From Salivita marina (GTDB lineage: Bacteria; Pseudomonadota; Gammaproteobacteria; Pseudomonadales; Azotimanducaceae), in contig JAYQNS010000002.1 of NCBI GenBank assembly GCA_038144425.1, positions 310,001-374,000 on the forward strand: a stretch of DNA of 64,000 nucleotides. Reading direction: 5' to 3'. Numbering within the stretch: the first letter of the stretch is position 1; each line of letters opens with the position of its first letter. The position numbers and the translations under genes are program-made. The notes beneath the pieces are model-generated. The model was not told the DNA's origin, ran no database searches, and worked only from the letters and a program-made list of their open reading frames with translations. Shown here piece by piece: positions 53,277 to 62,824 of the stretch.

Positions 53277-55940
53277 CTAGCTGTGGCGTGCGTGGTGTCC
53301 TGGCGTTTGATCGAAGGCTTGATCCAAGCGTTGGCGGATGGTGTCCTGAAGCCGCGCCAGGGTGGCGGGATCGGTGATGGGCTCCCGATCTTCCCCGGTG
53401 ATGTAGAAGATGTCGTCAATGCGCTCGCCGAGGGTCGCGATCTTGGCACCCTGAAGCGAGATGCCTTCTTCCAAGAAGATGAGCCCGAGACGGGCGAGGA
53501 GCCCCGGTCGATCGTTCGCAACCACACGCAAATCGGTCACCGGAGTGCGTGGATCGTTTTCCACGTAGACCTCCGTGGGTGTCTGAAAAGCCCGAAGGGC
53601 TCGGGGGATGCGCCGGCGCACCACGTCGGGAAAGGCGTTGGGTTCCGCAAGGACTGCCCGGAGGGTCGCCTCTAGGTGGCGCTGGGCGTCCTCGTTAGTG
53701 AGGGGCGTGCCCGCATCCGTCAGCACCATAAAGCTGTTAAAGCACTCTGCCCTTCCCGTGGTATGTACCCGGGCCTCGTGAACAGAGAGGTCTTGCTGAT
53801 CGAGGATCGCGGCGGTCGCCGCAAAAAGATTGGCCTGGTCGTGGGCGAAGATGAAAACTTGGGTTGCGCCTTCGTGGGCGCCGCCGGCCTGGGTGTAGGT
53901 GCGCACGCGCACCAAGGGGCCGTCGGCTGCAAGGTCATGGCTAAGCGCCGCCTCAAGCTGCCATACGATGTCTTCGACTTCGAGGCGAAGAAAGTAGTCT
54001 TCGTCCGTTTCGCTGAAAAAGACCGCCACCGCCTCAGCTTCGATGCCCCGGGCCGCCAGGGCGTCGAGGGCCGCTTGTCGGGTGCTGGCGATCCAGTCTT
54101 CCCGGTCTGGGATTGCCGCGCCGTGGGACGCGAGGAGTTGACGTGTTTCCTCGAACAGCTGGCGCATAAGGGTGGCGCGCCAGCTGTTCCAGAGGGACGG
54201 ATTGGTCGCGTTGATGTCCGCCACCGTGAGGGCATAGAGGTAGCGGAGACGCTCTTCCGTCTTGACCTCCTCCGTGAACGCGGCGAGGACCTCAGGATCG
54301 CTAATGTCCTTGCGTTGAGCCACGTCGGACATAAGCAGGTGCTGGCGAACAAGCCAGCTGACCAGTTCCCGGTCGGCGGACTCTAGGCCATGGCGCTGAG
54401 CGAAACGCTCCACGTCCTCGGCGCCGAGGGTGGAGTGGTCGCCGCCTCGCCCCTTCGCGATGTCGTGGTAGAGCCCTGCAATATAGAGGAGCTCGGGTTT
54501 GGGGATTTGGCGCATGCACTCTTGGGCTACGGGATAGCGCTCCTGGGCGCTGTCGTAAAGAAAGCGCCGGAGGTTTCGCAGGAGCAGCATTGTGTGAGCG
54601 TCTACGGTGTAGATGTGGAAGAGGTCATGCTGCATCTGGCCAATGATGCGGCCGAATTCGGGCAGGTAGCGCCCGAGAACCCCGTAACGCCGCATGCGCG
54701 TTAGCTGGGAGACCAGCCGATGGGGGCTTCGAAGCAGCGCCATGAAGCAAGCGCAGTTTTCCGGATTGGCCCTAAAGGCGTCATCGATAAGGTCCAGGCT
54801 CTTGCGGATCATGCGGATCGTGGAGGCCCGGACGCGATCGATGTCCTCGCGGTTGGCGAGGATGACGAAAAGCTCGAGAAGTGCCCGGGGTCGGGCTTTG
54901 AAGACGTCCTCGCGGCGGGCGGCCAGGGTACGGCCCTGAACCTCGAAGTCCTCGTTGATGATCTCCCGGGGCTCGGCTGCCGCCGGAGAAACGATGGCCT
55001 CGTCGAAGTGCTGAAGGATGAGGTCGTTCAGCTCCCGGAGCGCGAGCACATGGACGTAGTAATCGTGCATGAAACGCTCAACGGCGAGCTGGCCGCCACT
55101 GTCTTCGTATCCAAAGAGGGCAGCGAGCTGCCGCTGGTTGTCGAAGCGGAGCTGCTCTTCAGCGCGCTTTGCCAGCAGGTGTAGGCCCCAGCGCACCTTC
55201 CAGAGAAAATCCCGGCCCTGAAGCAGGGCCAAAAGCTCATCGGCGGTAAGGAAGCCAAGACTGATTAGGTGTTCGAAATCGTTGGTGCCGTAGTGATGCC
55301 GCGCCACCCAGCCGAGCATCTGGATATCTCGGAGCCCTCCCGGTCCATTTTTGACGTTGGGCTCGAGGTTGTATTCCGTATTGTCGTAGCGTCGATGGCG
55401 TTCGTTTTGCTCTTCGAGCTTCGCGTTAAAGAACGTCGCGCCCGGCCAAAGCTTCGCTTGGCTAAGGCGCTCCCCCAGCTGAAGGCGCAGACGCTGGGCG
55501 CCGACCAAGGTCCGCGTCTCCAGCAAGTTGGTCATGACAGAAACGTCCTGGCGAGCTTCTTCCACGCACTCACTCAAGGTGCGGACGCTATGTCCGATCG
55601 TTGTGCCCAAATCCCAAAGACTGTGGAGGAAGGCCTCTAGCACGCCTTTTAACTCGGCGTCCGGGGGTTCGGCGAGGAGGATCAAAATGTCGATATCGCT
55701 AAAGGGGTGAAGCTCCCCCCGGCCATAGCCGCCCACGGCCAGCAGCGCCAAGGGCAAATTGCCCTGATCCCCCGTTTTTGGCCAGGGCTGGGTGTTGAAT
55801 AGCTCCGTGAGGGCCGAGTCAAAGAGGCTCGCGCGGGCTCGCAGTAGAGCGGAGACCTCGGCGCCCTGGCGGAACTGCTGATCAAGCTGCGCCTGGCTGT
55901 CCTGGAGCCGGCGCCGAGGGCTGGCGACGGGCGCGGTCAC
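53277..55940 (-). CDS. glnD: Bifunctional uridylyltransferase/uridylyl-removing enzyme GlnD
   Basis: 887 aa, GTG start overlapping the map stop. Nucleotidyltransferase site LLAVGGYGRGELHPFSDIDI, a central HD hydrolase (YIAGLYHDIAKGRGGDHSTL) and two C-terminal ACT domains (TQVFIFAHDQANLFAATAAI and DLRVVANDRPGLLARLGLIF). It modifies PII proteins according to glutamine level. Confidence 0.96.
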   Translation of the reverse strand: MTAPVASPRRRLQDSQAQLDQQFRQGAEVSALLRARASLFDSALTELFNTQPWPKTGDQGNLPLALLAVGGYGRGELHPFSDIDILILLAEPPDAELKGVLEAFLHSLWDLGTTIGHSVRTLSECVEEARQDVSVMTNLLETRTLVGAQRLRLQLGERLSQAKLWPGATFFNAKLEEQNERHRRYDNTEYNLEPNVKNGPGGLRDIQMLGWVARHHYGTNDFEHLISLGFLTADELLALLQGRDFLWKVRWGLHLLAKRAEEQLRFDNQRQLAALFGYEDSGGQLAVERFMHDYYVHVLALRELNDLILQHFDEAIVSPAAAEPREIINEDFEVQGRTLAARREDVFKARPRALLELFVILANREDIDRVRASTIRMIRKSLDLIDDAFRANPENCACFMALLRSPHRLVSQLTRMRRYGVLGRYLPEFGRIIGQMQHDLFHIYTVDAHTMLLLRNLRRFLYDSAQERYPVAQECMRQIPKPELLYIAGLYHDIAKGRGGDHSTLGAEDVERFAQRHGLESADRELVSWLVRQHLLMSDVAQRKDISDPEVLAAFTEEVKTEERLRYLYALTVADINATNPSLWNSWRATLMRQLFEETRQLLASHGAAIPDREDWIASTRQAALDALAARGIEAEAVAVFFSETDEDYFLRLEVEDIVWQLEAALSHDLAADGPLVRVRTYTQAGGAHEGATQVFIFAHDQANLFAATAAILDQQDLSVHEARVHTTGRAECFNSFMVLTDAGTPLTNEDAQRHLEATLRAVLAEPNAFPDVVRRRIPRALRAFQTPTEVYVENDPRTPVTDLRVVANDRPGLLARLGLIFLEEGISLQGAKIATLGERIDDIFYITGEDREPITDPATLARLQDTIRQRLDQAFDQTPGHHARHS

Positions 55941-56728
55941 GGCGTTTCATCACTCCGGCGGGTGAGGATCTCGGCGCCGTTGGCAGTGACCAATAAGGTG
56001 TGTTCCCACTGCGCCGAGGCCTTGTGATCCTTTGTCACCACGGTCCAGCCGTCTTTCAGAAGCTTCACCTCCCGGCGCCCGGCGTTGATCATGGGTTCGA
56101 TGGTGAAGGTCATGCCTTCCTTAAGAACTTCGCCCGTTCCGGGGCGGCCGTAGTGAAGGATCTGGGGTGGCTCGTGGAAACCCCGGCCTATGCCGTGTCC
56201 GCAATATTCGCGAACCACGGAGAAGCGCTGGGCTTCCGCGTGGCGCTGGATAACGTGACCAATGTCCCCCAGGGTGGCCCCGGGGCGTACGGCTTCGATG
56301 CCCAGGTAGAGGCACTCCTGGGCCACCCGGGTGAGCCGCTCCCCAAGCACGCTCCCCGTGCCGCCGACGATGAACATCTTCGACGTGTCCCCGTGCCAGC
56401 CGTCCTTGATGACGGTGACATCGATGTTCAAGAGGTCACCCCGCTTCAGGGCCTTACCTTCCGCGGGAATGCCGTGGCAAACCACGTGGTTCACCGAGGT
56501 GCAGACGGAGGCCGGGAAGGGCGTTTGCCCTGGGGCCCCCCGATAGTTGAGGGGGGCGGGGATGCATTCCAGCTCTTCGACGATGAAGCGGTGACACCGC
56601 GCGTTTAGGGTTGCGGTGGTGACCCCGGGGACGACGTAGGGAGTGATCATCTCCAGTACGGAGGCGGCAGCAGCGCCAGCAGCGCGCATGCCGGCAATCT
56701 CCTCCGGCGTCTTCAGCGAGTCGGCCAT
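55937..56728 (-). CDS. map: Type I methionine aminopeptidase
   Basis: 263 aa. Metal ligands: Asp in LLNIDVTVIKDGWHGDTSKM (two), His in EYCGHGIGRGFHEPPQ, Glu in TFTIEPMIN and Glu in SAQWEHTLLVT. No N-terminal extension. It is divergent from rpsB by 227 bp, the standard arrangement, and overlaps glnD at its end. Confidence 0.97.
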   Translation of the reverse strand: MADSLKTPEEIAGMRAAGAAAASVLEMITPYVVPGVTTATLNARCHRFIVEELECIPAPLNYRGAPGQTPFPASVCTSVNHVVCHGIPAEGKALKRGDLLNIDVTVIKDGWHGDTSKMFIVGGTGSVLGERLTRVAQECLYLGIEAVRPGATLGDIGHVIQRHAEAQRFSVVREYCGHGIGRGFHEPPQILHYGRPGTGEVLKEGMTFTIEPMINAGRREVKLLKDGWTVVTKDHKASAQWEHTLLVTANGAEILTRRSDETP

Positions 56729-56775
56729 GATTCATGCCTTAGGGCGGTGGCGGCTTTCGCCGCGCAGGGGGTTTA

Positions 56776-56784
56776 TGCTATAAC
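56776..56784 (+). promoter_or_regulatory. Extended -10 promoter of the rpsB operon
   Basis: TGCTATAAC is an extended -10 (TGnTATAAT-like) in an otherwise GC-rich gap. The -35 at normal distance is weak. It predicts a leader of about 165 nt before rpsB, long enough for the S2 autoregulatory structure known in gammaproteobacteria. Confidence 0.6.
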
Positions 56785-56955
56785 GCGCGCCGCGGCTGGG
56801 CGGCGGCAGCGCAATTCGCCCTAAGCATACCTTGAATCGTCCATCCTTCGCTGCCGGAAGGGGGCAAAAATACGCACACGCTTCGACACACCTTGCTGGG
56901 GTGCCCTTTGGGGTCGGCAGGTGGGGGGCGTGGAGGCCTAACCCGGAGAAAAATT

Positions 56956-57714
56956 GTGACCGACATTAGCATGCGCGATTTGCTGCAGGCGGGGGTGCAT
57001 TTTGGGCACCAGACCCGTTACTGGAACCCGAAGATGGCCAACTTCATCTTCGGCGCTCGCAACAAGATCCATATCATCAACCTTGAAGAGACGCTCCCGC
57101 GTATCCGCAGCGCCTTGGATGAGGTGCGCCGCATGGGCGCAAAAAAGAACAAGCTTCTCTTCGTCGGCACGAAGCGCGCCGCGGCGAAAATCGTTCGCGA
57201 GCAAGCGAGCCGCGTGGGCATGCCCTACGTCGACCAGCGCTGGCTCGGCGGCATGTTGACGAACTACAAAACCATTCGCCAGTCCATCAAGCGTCTTCGG
57301 GATCTCGAGAGCGAAGCGAGCGATGGTACTTTCGACAAGCTCACCAAGCGGGAGGCCCTTACGCGCACCCGGGAAATGGAGAAGCTCGAGCGCTCCATTG
57401 GTGGCATCAAGGACATGGGCGGCCTGCCGGACGCGCTCTTCGTCATTGACGTAGAGCACGAGCGCATCGCCATCAGCGAAGCCAACAAGCTAGGTATTCC
57501 GGTGATTGGTATCGTGGACACTAACAGTAACCCCGATGGAGTGGATTACGTCATTCCTGGAAATGATGATGCCATTCGAGCCATTCGCCTCTATGTGGCC
57601 GCCTTCGCGGACGCGATCTCCGCCGGTAAGCAAGCCGCTTCTGGGGACGTGGCTGCTGATGAGTTCGTTGAAGTGGATGAAGATAGCGCTGCAGCGCCGG
57701 CCGCCGAGGCCTAA
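56956..57714 (+). CDS. rpsB: 30S ribosomal protein S2
   Basis: 252 aa. GTG start at 56956 with GGAGA upstream; an ATG five codons later is an alternative. MRDLLQAGVHFGHQTRYWNP, KMANFIFGARNKIHIINLEE, QRWLGGMLTNYKTI and LPDALFVIDVEHERIAI are S2 hallmarks; an acidic Ala-rich tail ends it. S2 completes the 30S subunit and represses its own operon in relatives. Confidence 0.97.
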   Translation: MTDISMRDLLQAGVHFGHQTRYWNPKMANFIFGARNKIHIINLEETLPRIRSALDEVRRMGAKKNKLLFVGTKRAAAKIVREQASRVGMPYVDQRWLGGMLTNYKTIRQSIKRLRDLESEASDGTFDKLTKREALTRTREMEKLERSIGGIKDMGGLPDALFVIDVEHERIAISEANKLGIPVIGIVDTNSNPDGVDYVIPGNDDAIRAIRLYVAAFADAISAGKQAASGDVAADEFVEVDEDSAAAPAAEA

Positions 57715-57731
57715 GTCTAGTTCTGTTCAGG

Positions 57732-57750
57732 GGGCGCGCCCGGCGCGCCC
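57732..57750 (+). other. GC-rich hairpin between rpsB and tsf
   Basis: GGGCGCG (57732-57738), a 5-nt loop, CGCGCCC (57744-57750). No T run follows. In other gammaproteobacteria an attenuator or processing site sits between rpsB and tsf; the same role is likely but not shown. Confidence 0.6.
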
Positions 57751-57779
57751 AATTCAGTTCAATTAGCGAGGATAGGCAC

Positions 57780-58643
57780 GTGGCAATTACCGCAGCCATG
57801 GTTAAGGAGCTCCGGGAACGGACCGGGCTCGGCATGATGGATTGTAAAAAAGCGCTGGTGGCGTCCGAGGGGGATCTCGAGCTGGCCATTGAGCAGCTGC
57901 GTAAGGATGGTGCGTTGAAGGCCGCGAAAAAAGCGGGCCGCACCACCGCAGAGGGGCTCCTTGGGGTCCGCGTCGCCGACGATGGGTCTTCCGCTGTGTT
58001 GGCCGAGGTGAACATCGAGACTGACTTCGCCGCTCGGAACGAACGCTTCATCGCTTGGGTGCAACGGGTCGCCGATCAGGCCTTTGAAGCGGGTACGGAT
58101 GACGTGGCTGCGCTGCTGGCCGCTGGCCTCGAAAGCGAGCGAGAAGCGCTGGTTCAGGAAATCGGCGAAAACATCACCGTGCGTCGTATTGCTCGGGTCA
58201 CCGGCGCGCGGGTGGCGGCCTACGTGCACGCGGACAATCGGAAGGGCGCCCTTGTGGGGCTCTCTGCTGGGGACGAAACCCTTGGCAAGGATCTCGCAAT
58301 GCATGCCGTGGCCCTGAATCCGAAGGTCGCGACGCCGGAAGCCCTCGACCCGGCAGATCTCGCCAAGGAGCGAGAAATCTATGAGGCGCAAGCTGCGGAG
58401 AGTGGTAAGCCCGCGGAGATCGTCGCCAAGATGGTCGAAGGCCGAGTGAACAAGTACAAGGCTGAGGTCAGCATGACGGAACAGCCTTTCGTTAAGGATG
58501 GGAACGTTAAGGTAAAGGACCTCCTAAAGGACGCCAGCGCAACCCTTGAAGCGATGATTCGCTTTGAAGTGGGCGAGGGAATCGAAAGGGAGGAAACGGA
58601 CTTCGCTGCTGAAGTGGCGGCGCAGGTTCGCGGCGAGGCCTAG
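57780..58643 (+). CDS. tsf: Elongation factor Ts
   Basis: 287 aa, GTG start, GAGGA upstream. VKELRERTGLGMMDCKKALV and the TDFAARNERF sequence (ETDFAARNERFIAW) are the EF-Ts signatures; the core and C-terminal module follow (MTEQPFVKDGNVKVKDLL). It recycles EF-Tu-GDP. Confidence 0.97.
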   Translation: MAITAAMVKELRERTGLGMMDCKKALVASEGDLELAIEQLRKDGALKAAKKAGRTTAEGLLGVRVADDGSSAVLAEVNIETDFAARNERFIAWVQRVADQAFEAGTDDVAALLAAGLESEREALVQEIGENITVRRIARVTGARVAAYVHADNRKGALVGLSAGDETLGKDLAMHAVALNPKVATPEALDPADLAKEREIYEAQAAESGKPAEIVAKMVEGRVNKYKAEVSMTEQPFVKDGNVKVKDLLKDASATLEAMIRFEVGEGIEREETDFAAEVAAQVRGEA

Positions 58644-58669
58644 CCTCGCCTCAGTACGGGGGCCGGGCC

Positions 58670-59407
58670 GTGTCTAAGCCATCCAGAACGCTGAAGTATC
58701 GCCGTATTCTGCTCAAGTTGAGCGGCGAGGCGCTCATGGGGGATCAGAACTTTGGCATTGACCCCAAGGTCCTCGATCGCATGGCCGTGGAAATTGGCCA
58801 ACTGATCGGTGTCGGGGTGCAGGTGGGCCTCGTCGTGGGTGGGGGCAACCTGTTTCGGGGGGCTGCGCTCCATGCCGCGGGACTCGATCGGGTGACCGGG
58901 GACCACATGGGCATGTTGGCTACGGTGATGAATTGCTTGGCCATGCGCGATGCCTTGGAGCGGGCCAACATCTCCGCCTCCGTGATGTCCTCTATCCCCA
59001 TGAGCGGTATTGTTGAGCACTATGATCGGCGTCGGGCCATTCGCTATCTAGACCAGGGCGATGTAGTGCTTTTTGCCGCAGGCACGGGGAACCCCTTCTT
59101 TACGACCGATTCCGCCGCCTGTCTTCGGGGCATCGAAATCGATGCCGATGTGGTTATGAAGGCGACCAAAGTTGATGGCGTTTACACCGCCGATCCCGTC
59201 TTAGATTCCACCGCCGAGCTTCTGCCGGCGCTCACCTATGATGAGGTCCTCGAGCGGGACCTCGGCGTAATGGACCTGACCGCCATTTGCCTGTGCCGGG
59301 ACCACGGCATGCCCTTGAGGGTGTTCAACATGGGCAAGGTGGGCGTGCTGCTCAAGCTCATGCTGGGCGAGGAGGACGGCACCCTAATCCAAGGAGATGC
59401 ACGGTGA
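58670..59407 (+). CDS. pyrH: UMP kinase
   Basis: 245 aa, GTG start. RILLKLSGEALMGDQNFGID, VVGGGNLFRGAAL, DHMGMLATVMNCLAMRDAL and AAGTGNPFFTTDSAACLRGI are the hexameric bacterial UMP kinase signatures. It makes UDP. The stop overlaps the frr GTG. Confidence 0.97.
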   Translation: MSKPSRTLKYRRILLKLSGEALMGDQNFGIDPKVLDRMAVEIGQLIGVGVQVGLVVGGGNLFRGAALHAAGLDRVTGDHMGMLATVMNCLAMRDALERANISASVMSSIPMSGIVEHYDRRRAIRYLDQGDVVLFAAGTGNPFFTTDSAACLRGIEIDADVVMKATKVDGVYTADPVLDSTAELLPALTYDEVLERDLGVMDLTAICLCRDHGMPLRVFNMGKVGVLLKLMLGEEDGTLIQGDAR

Positions 59408-59960
59408 TCGACGAGATTAAGGACGATACGGAAACGCGGATGGAAAAAAGCGTGGCAGCCCTGGAAACGGCCTTCGCACGCATCCGCACCGGGCGAGCCA
59501 GCCCTGCGCTCCTGGACGACATCAAAATTGACTACTACGGCACACCCACCCCCTTAACCAGGTGGCCAGCGTGACCGTAGAGGAATCCCGAGCGCTCTTG
59601 ATCTCCCCCTGGGAGAAGAAGCTCGTGCCCCAGATCGAGCGGGCGATCTTGAAAAGCGATCTGGGCTTAACGCCCAATGCCACCGCCGACGTCATCCGCC
59701 TGCCGATGCCGCCGCTAACGGAGGAGACGCGGCGCGATCTTGGCAAGCAGGCCCGGGCGGAAGCGGAGCATGCGAGGGTATCCGTGCGCAACGTGCGCCG
59801 GGACAGCAACAGCCAGATCAAAGAGCTCCTGAAGGAAAAGATGATCAGCGAGGATGACGCTCGCCGTGCCGAGGAAACGATCCAGAAAATTACCGATCGT
59901 TTTGTTGCGGAAGTCGACAAGCGTCTCGAAAGCAAGGAAGCTGATCTTCTAGAGATCTAA
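59404..59960 (+). CDS. frr: Ribosome recycling factor (frameshifted in this sequence)
   Basis: GTG start overlapping the pyrH stop, AAGGAG upstream. The first 53 codons read VIDEIKDDTETRMEKSVAAL to IKIDYYGTPTPL, then the frame fails at the C5 run 59549-59553. One more C restores PLNQVASVTVEESRALLISP and the rest to LLEI, giving exactly 185 aa, the family length. Frr splits post-termination ribosomes and is a single-copy essential gene in bacteria, so the break is most likely a sequence error. Confidence 0.93.
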
Positions 59961-59976
59961 GGCACGAGGCCTCCCC

Positions 59977-60708
59977 ATGTCTGAAGCGACATCGCCGCAG
60001 CTCGAGGACGGTGCCCCGCCGCGCCATGTTGCCATTATTATGGATGGCAACCATCGCTGGGCGCAGAAGCGCCACTTGCCGGGGTCCGCGGGCCACCGGG
60101 CCGGCGCCCGCGCTGTCCGCCCCGTCGCTCAGCGAGCAGCCGAGCTTGGGGTGGAGGTGCTTACCCTCTTTGCCTTTTCCACGGAAAACTGGTTCCGCCC
60201 CCGGCGCGAGGTCTCCTTGCTCATGGCGCTCATGCGTCGGGTACTGACGGAAGACGTAGATGAGCTCCATCGGGAGGGGGTGCGGGTCCAGATCATCGGG
60301 GATCGAAGCCGCTTTTCCGCAGACCTTCAGAAGCTGATGGCCGATGCGGAGGCGCTGACGGCACAGAACACGCACATGACCCTCATGATTGCCGCAAATT
60401 ACGGCGGACGCTGGGATATCGTAAATGCGGCCCGGGCCCTAGCTACGGAGGTCGAGGCTGGCCGGCTTCGGGCGCAGGATATCGATGAGTCCGCATTAGA
60501 CGGCGCCCTCAGCCTTGCTGGCGTGCCGCCCCCCGATCTCTGCATTCGCACGGGCGGTGACCATCGCATATCCAACTTTTTGCTCTGGCAATTCGCCTAC
60601 ACGGAGCTGTTCTTCACCGATCGCTTCTGGCCCGATTTCAACGGGGCGGCGCTCGAGGAAGCGCTAGGGGAGTTTTACTGCCGCCAGCGGCGCTTTGGAC
60701 GCCGCTAG
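59977..60708 (+). CDS. uppS: Undecaprenyl diphosphate synthase
   Basis: 243 aa. PRHVAIIMDGNHRWAQKRHL with catalytic Asp, GHRAGARAVRP, FAFSTENWFRPRREV and DLCIRTGGDHRISNFLLWQF are the cis-prenyltransferase regions. It supplies the lipid carrier for peptidoglycan and O-antigen. Confidence 0.96.
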   Translation: MSEATSPQLEDGAPPRHVAIIMDGNHRWAQKRHLPGSAGHRAGARAVRPVAQRAAELGVEVLTLFAFSTENWFRPRREVSLLMALMRRVLTEDVDELHREGVRVQIIGDRSRFSADLQKLMADAEALTAQNTHMTLMIAANYGGRWDIVNAARALATEVEAGRLRAQDIDESALDGALSLAGVPPPDLCIRTGGDHRISNFLLWQFAYTELFFTDRFWPDFNGAALEEALGEFYCRQRRFGRR

Positions 60709-60793
60709 GGCCCTCGACCGCTAGCTGCGCCTAAAGCGCTATCCAGCCCCTAATCAAGGTACACTTCCCCCATCGCTGGGGAGAGGGCGGGCC

Positions 60794-61594
60794 ATGCTCA
60801 AGCAACGTATCCTGACCGCGGTGCCCTTGGCCACGGCCTTCCTGGCCGCCCTCTTTTATTTACCGTTCTCGGCCTTTGCGGGCCTGATTGCGGTCTTGCT
60901 GCTTCTGGCGGGATGGGAGTGGGGGGGGCTGGCGGGCCTCCGCGCGGGCCCCCGGATCGCCTTTTTGCCCGTGTTGGCGTTGCTCTTAGGAGCACTTCTG
61001 CCGCAGCGGGGGCAGCTCGAATCCTGGGTCTTCCCGCTGTCCCTTGGTCTTTGGGCTTTCCTTTCCTTGCTTGTGCTGACCTTCCCCCGAAGTGCGCCGG
61101 TGCTTCGGGGCACGGGGCTCCGCCTCGGTCTTGCCGTTTTGGTCCTGGCCCCGGCCTACCTAGCCGTACTGGATCTTTATAGCGCTGGGCCAGCCTATCT
61201 GCTCTGGGCCCTGGGGGTGGTGTGGGCTGCGGACATCGGTGCCTACTTCGCTGGGCGTCGCTTTGGGAAGCGGAAGCTGGCGCCGGCGGTGAGCCCCGGG
61301 AAAAGTTGGGAAGGGGCCTTCGGGGGGATCGCCTGCGCGTTGCTTGTATCGCTAGCCTTTGCCGACGTGCTGTCCGTCCCCTGGGGTGCGTCGCTGCTGC
61401 TGTTCACCGTGCTGATGGCCGTTCTGTCGATCTTTGGGGATCTATTCGAGAGTGTGCTCAAGCGCACCGCTGGGGTGAAGGACTCGGGAGGGCTCCTGCC
61501 TGGGCACGGCGGCGTATTGGATCGCCTCGATGCGCTGCTGCCTGCCTTGCCTTTGGCCGCGCTTGGTCTCGGGGCGCTGCCCTCCGCGGGCTAG
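60794..61594 (+). CDS. cdsA: Phosphatidate cytidylyltransferase
   Basis: 266 aa, about eight membrane helices. SPGKSWEGAFGG and the closing signature SIFGDLFESVLKRTAGVKDS plus LLPGHGGVLDRLDALLPALP are diagnostic of CdsA. It makes CDP-diacylglycerol, downstream of PlsB. GGGGAGAGGG precedes the ATG; an 85-nt gap follows uppS. Confidence 0.95.
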   Translation: MLKQRILTAVPLATAFLAALFYLPFSAFAGLIAVLLLLAGWEWGGLAGLRAGPRIAFLPVLALLLGALLPQRGQLESWVFPLSLGLWAFLSLLVLTFPRSAPVLRGTGLRLGLAVLVLAPAYLAVLDLYSAGPAYLLWALGVVWAADIGAYFAGRRFGKRKLAPAVSPGKSWEGAFGGIACALLVSLAFADVLSVPWGASLLLFTVLMAVLSIFGDLFESVLKRTAGVKDSGGLLPGHGGVLDRLDALLPALPLAALGLGALPSAG

Positions 61595-61607
61595 GAAGGG
61601 AACGGTT

Positions 61608-62804
61608 ATGAAGCCCGATCAGATCACCATTCTCGGCGCCACCGGGTCCATCGGGGAAAGCACGCTGGCGGTGCTGGCGGAGCATCCGGAGCGCTTTTCC
61701 GTTTATGCCCTCACGGCTCATCGCCAGTCCGACAAGCTGCTAGATCAGTGCCGGCGCTTTCGTCCGCGCTACGCCGTGCTGGTGGATCCGGCCGAGGCGA
61801 AGGCCCTCACGTTGGCGCTTAAGGCGGAGGGTCTCGCGACGGAACTCTTGGTGGGGGCCGAGGCCCTCGTGGCCGTGGCCGAAGCCCCGGAGGTGGACCA
61901 GGTCATGGCGGCGATCGTCGGGGCAGCCGGGTTGCCCCCCACCTTGGCGGCCGCAGAGGCGGGAAAGCGGGTGCTTCTGGCGAATAAGGAAGCCCTGGTG
62001 GTGGCGGGGCCTCTGTTTATGCAAGCGGTCCGCCGTGGCGGGGGCGCCTTGCTTCCTATTGATAGCGAGCACAATGCGCTGTTCCAGTGCATGCCTCCTG
62101 GCTACATCGCGGGCCAGCCCCCCCGGGGGGTGCGAAAGCTTCTGCTCACCGGATCGGGTGGGCCCTTTCGCAGCCGTGATCCGGCGACCCTTGGGGCCGT
62201 GACCCCGGAGGAGGCCTGCGCTCACCCCAATTGGTCCATGGGGCAAAAGATCTCCGTGGATTCCGCGACCATGATGAACAAGGGCCTCGAGTTTATTGAG
62301 GCCTGCTTGCTGTTCGCGACGCCGCCGAGCGGGATTGAGGTGGTGATCCATCCCGAATCGGTCATCCACTCCCTCGTCGCCTACGAGGATGGGTCCGTGT
62401 TGGCCCAGCTGGGCCTCCCGGATATGCGCACTCCCATTGCCGCGGGCCTGTCCTGGCCGGAGCGGATCGACGCTGGCGTCTCCCTCCTCGATCTTGTAGC
62501 CGTGGGTTCCCTCACCTTTGAGGCTCCGAGCTTTGAGCGCTTTCCCTGCCTTGCCTTGGCCCTGGCGGCGGCGGAGCGGGGCGGTCTGGCGCCCGCTTGG
62601 TTGAACGCTGCGAATGAGGTGGCCGTTGCCGCCTTCCTGGAGCGGCGCATCGGATATCTCGCGATCCCTGCTATCATTGAGCAGGTGATGCAGGGGGCAA
62701 CCCTTTCGCCAGCGGATTCCCTCGAGGCCGTGCTCACCGCCGATCAGGAAGCGCGCTTGGCGGCGGAAGCGCTGCTATCCACCTACGCGGCCAAGAAGGC
62801 CTAA
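61608..62804 (+). CDS. dxr: 1-deoxy-D-xylulose 5-phosphate reductoisomerase
   Basis: 398 aa from ATG 61608 (AGGAAGGGAA upstream). NADPH site ITILGATGSIGESTLAVL, VLLANKEALVVAG, metal site LLPIDSEHNALFQCM, LTGSGGPFRSR, and HPNWSMGQKISVDSATMMNK. Second step of the MEP isoprenoid path, feeding uppS. Confidence 0.97.
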   Translation: MKPDQITILGATGSIGESTLAVLAEHPERFSVYALTAHRQSDKLLDQCRRFRPRYAVLVDPAEAKALTLALKAEGLATELLVGAEALVAVAEAPEVDQVMAAIVGAAGLPPTLAAAEAGKRVLLANKEALVVAGPLFMQAVRRGGGALLPIDSEHNALFQCMPPGYIAGQPPRGVRKLLLTGSGGPFRSRDPATLGAVTPEEACAHPNWSMGQKISVDSATMMNKGLEFIEACLLFATPPSGIEVVIHPESVIHSLVAYEDGSVLAQLGLPDMRTPIAAGLSWPERIDAGVSLLDLVAVGSLTFEAPSFERFPCLALALAAAERGGLAPAWLNAANEVAVAAFLERRIGYLAIPAIIEQVMQGATLSPADSLEAVLTADQEARLAAEALLSTYAAKKA

Positions 62805-62824
62805 ATTTCAAGAGAGCATCGCTT

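Noticed and set aside
57732..57750. Terminator between rpsB and tsf
   Set aside because: The hairpin lacks a T run, so only an attenuator or processing site is proposed.
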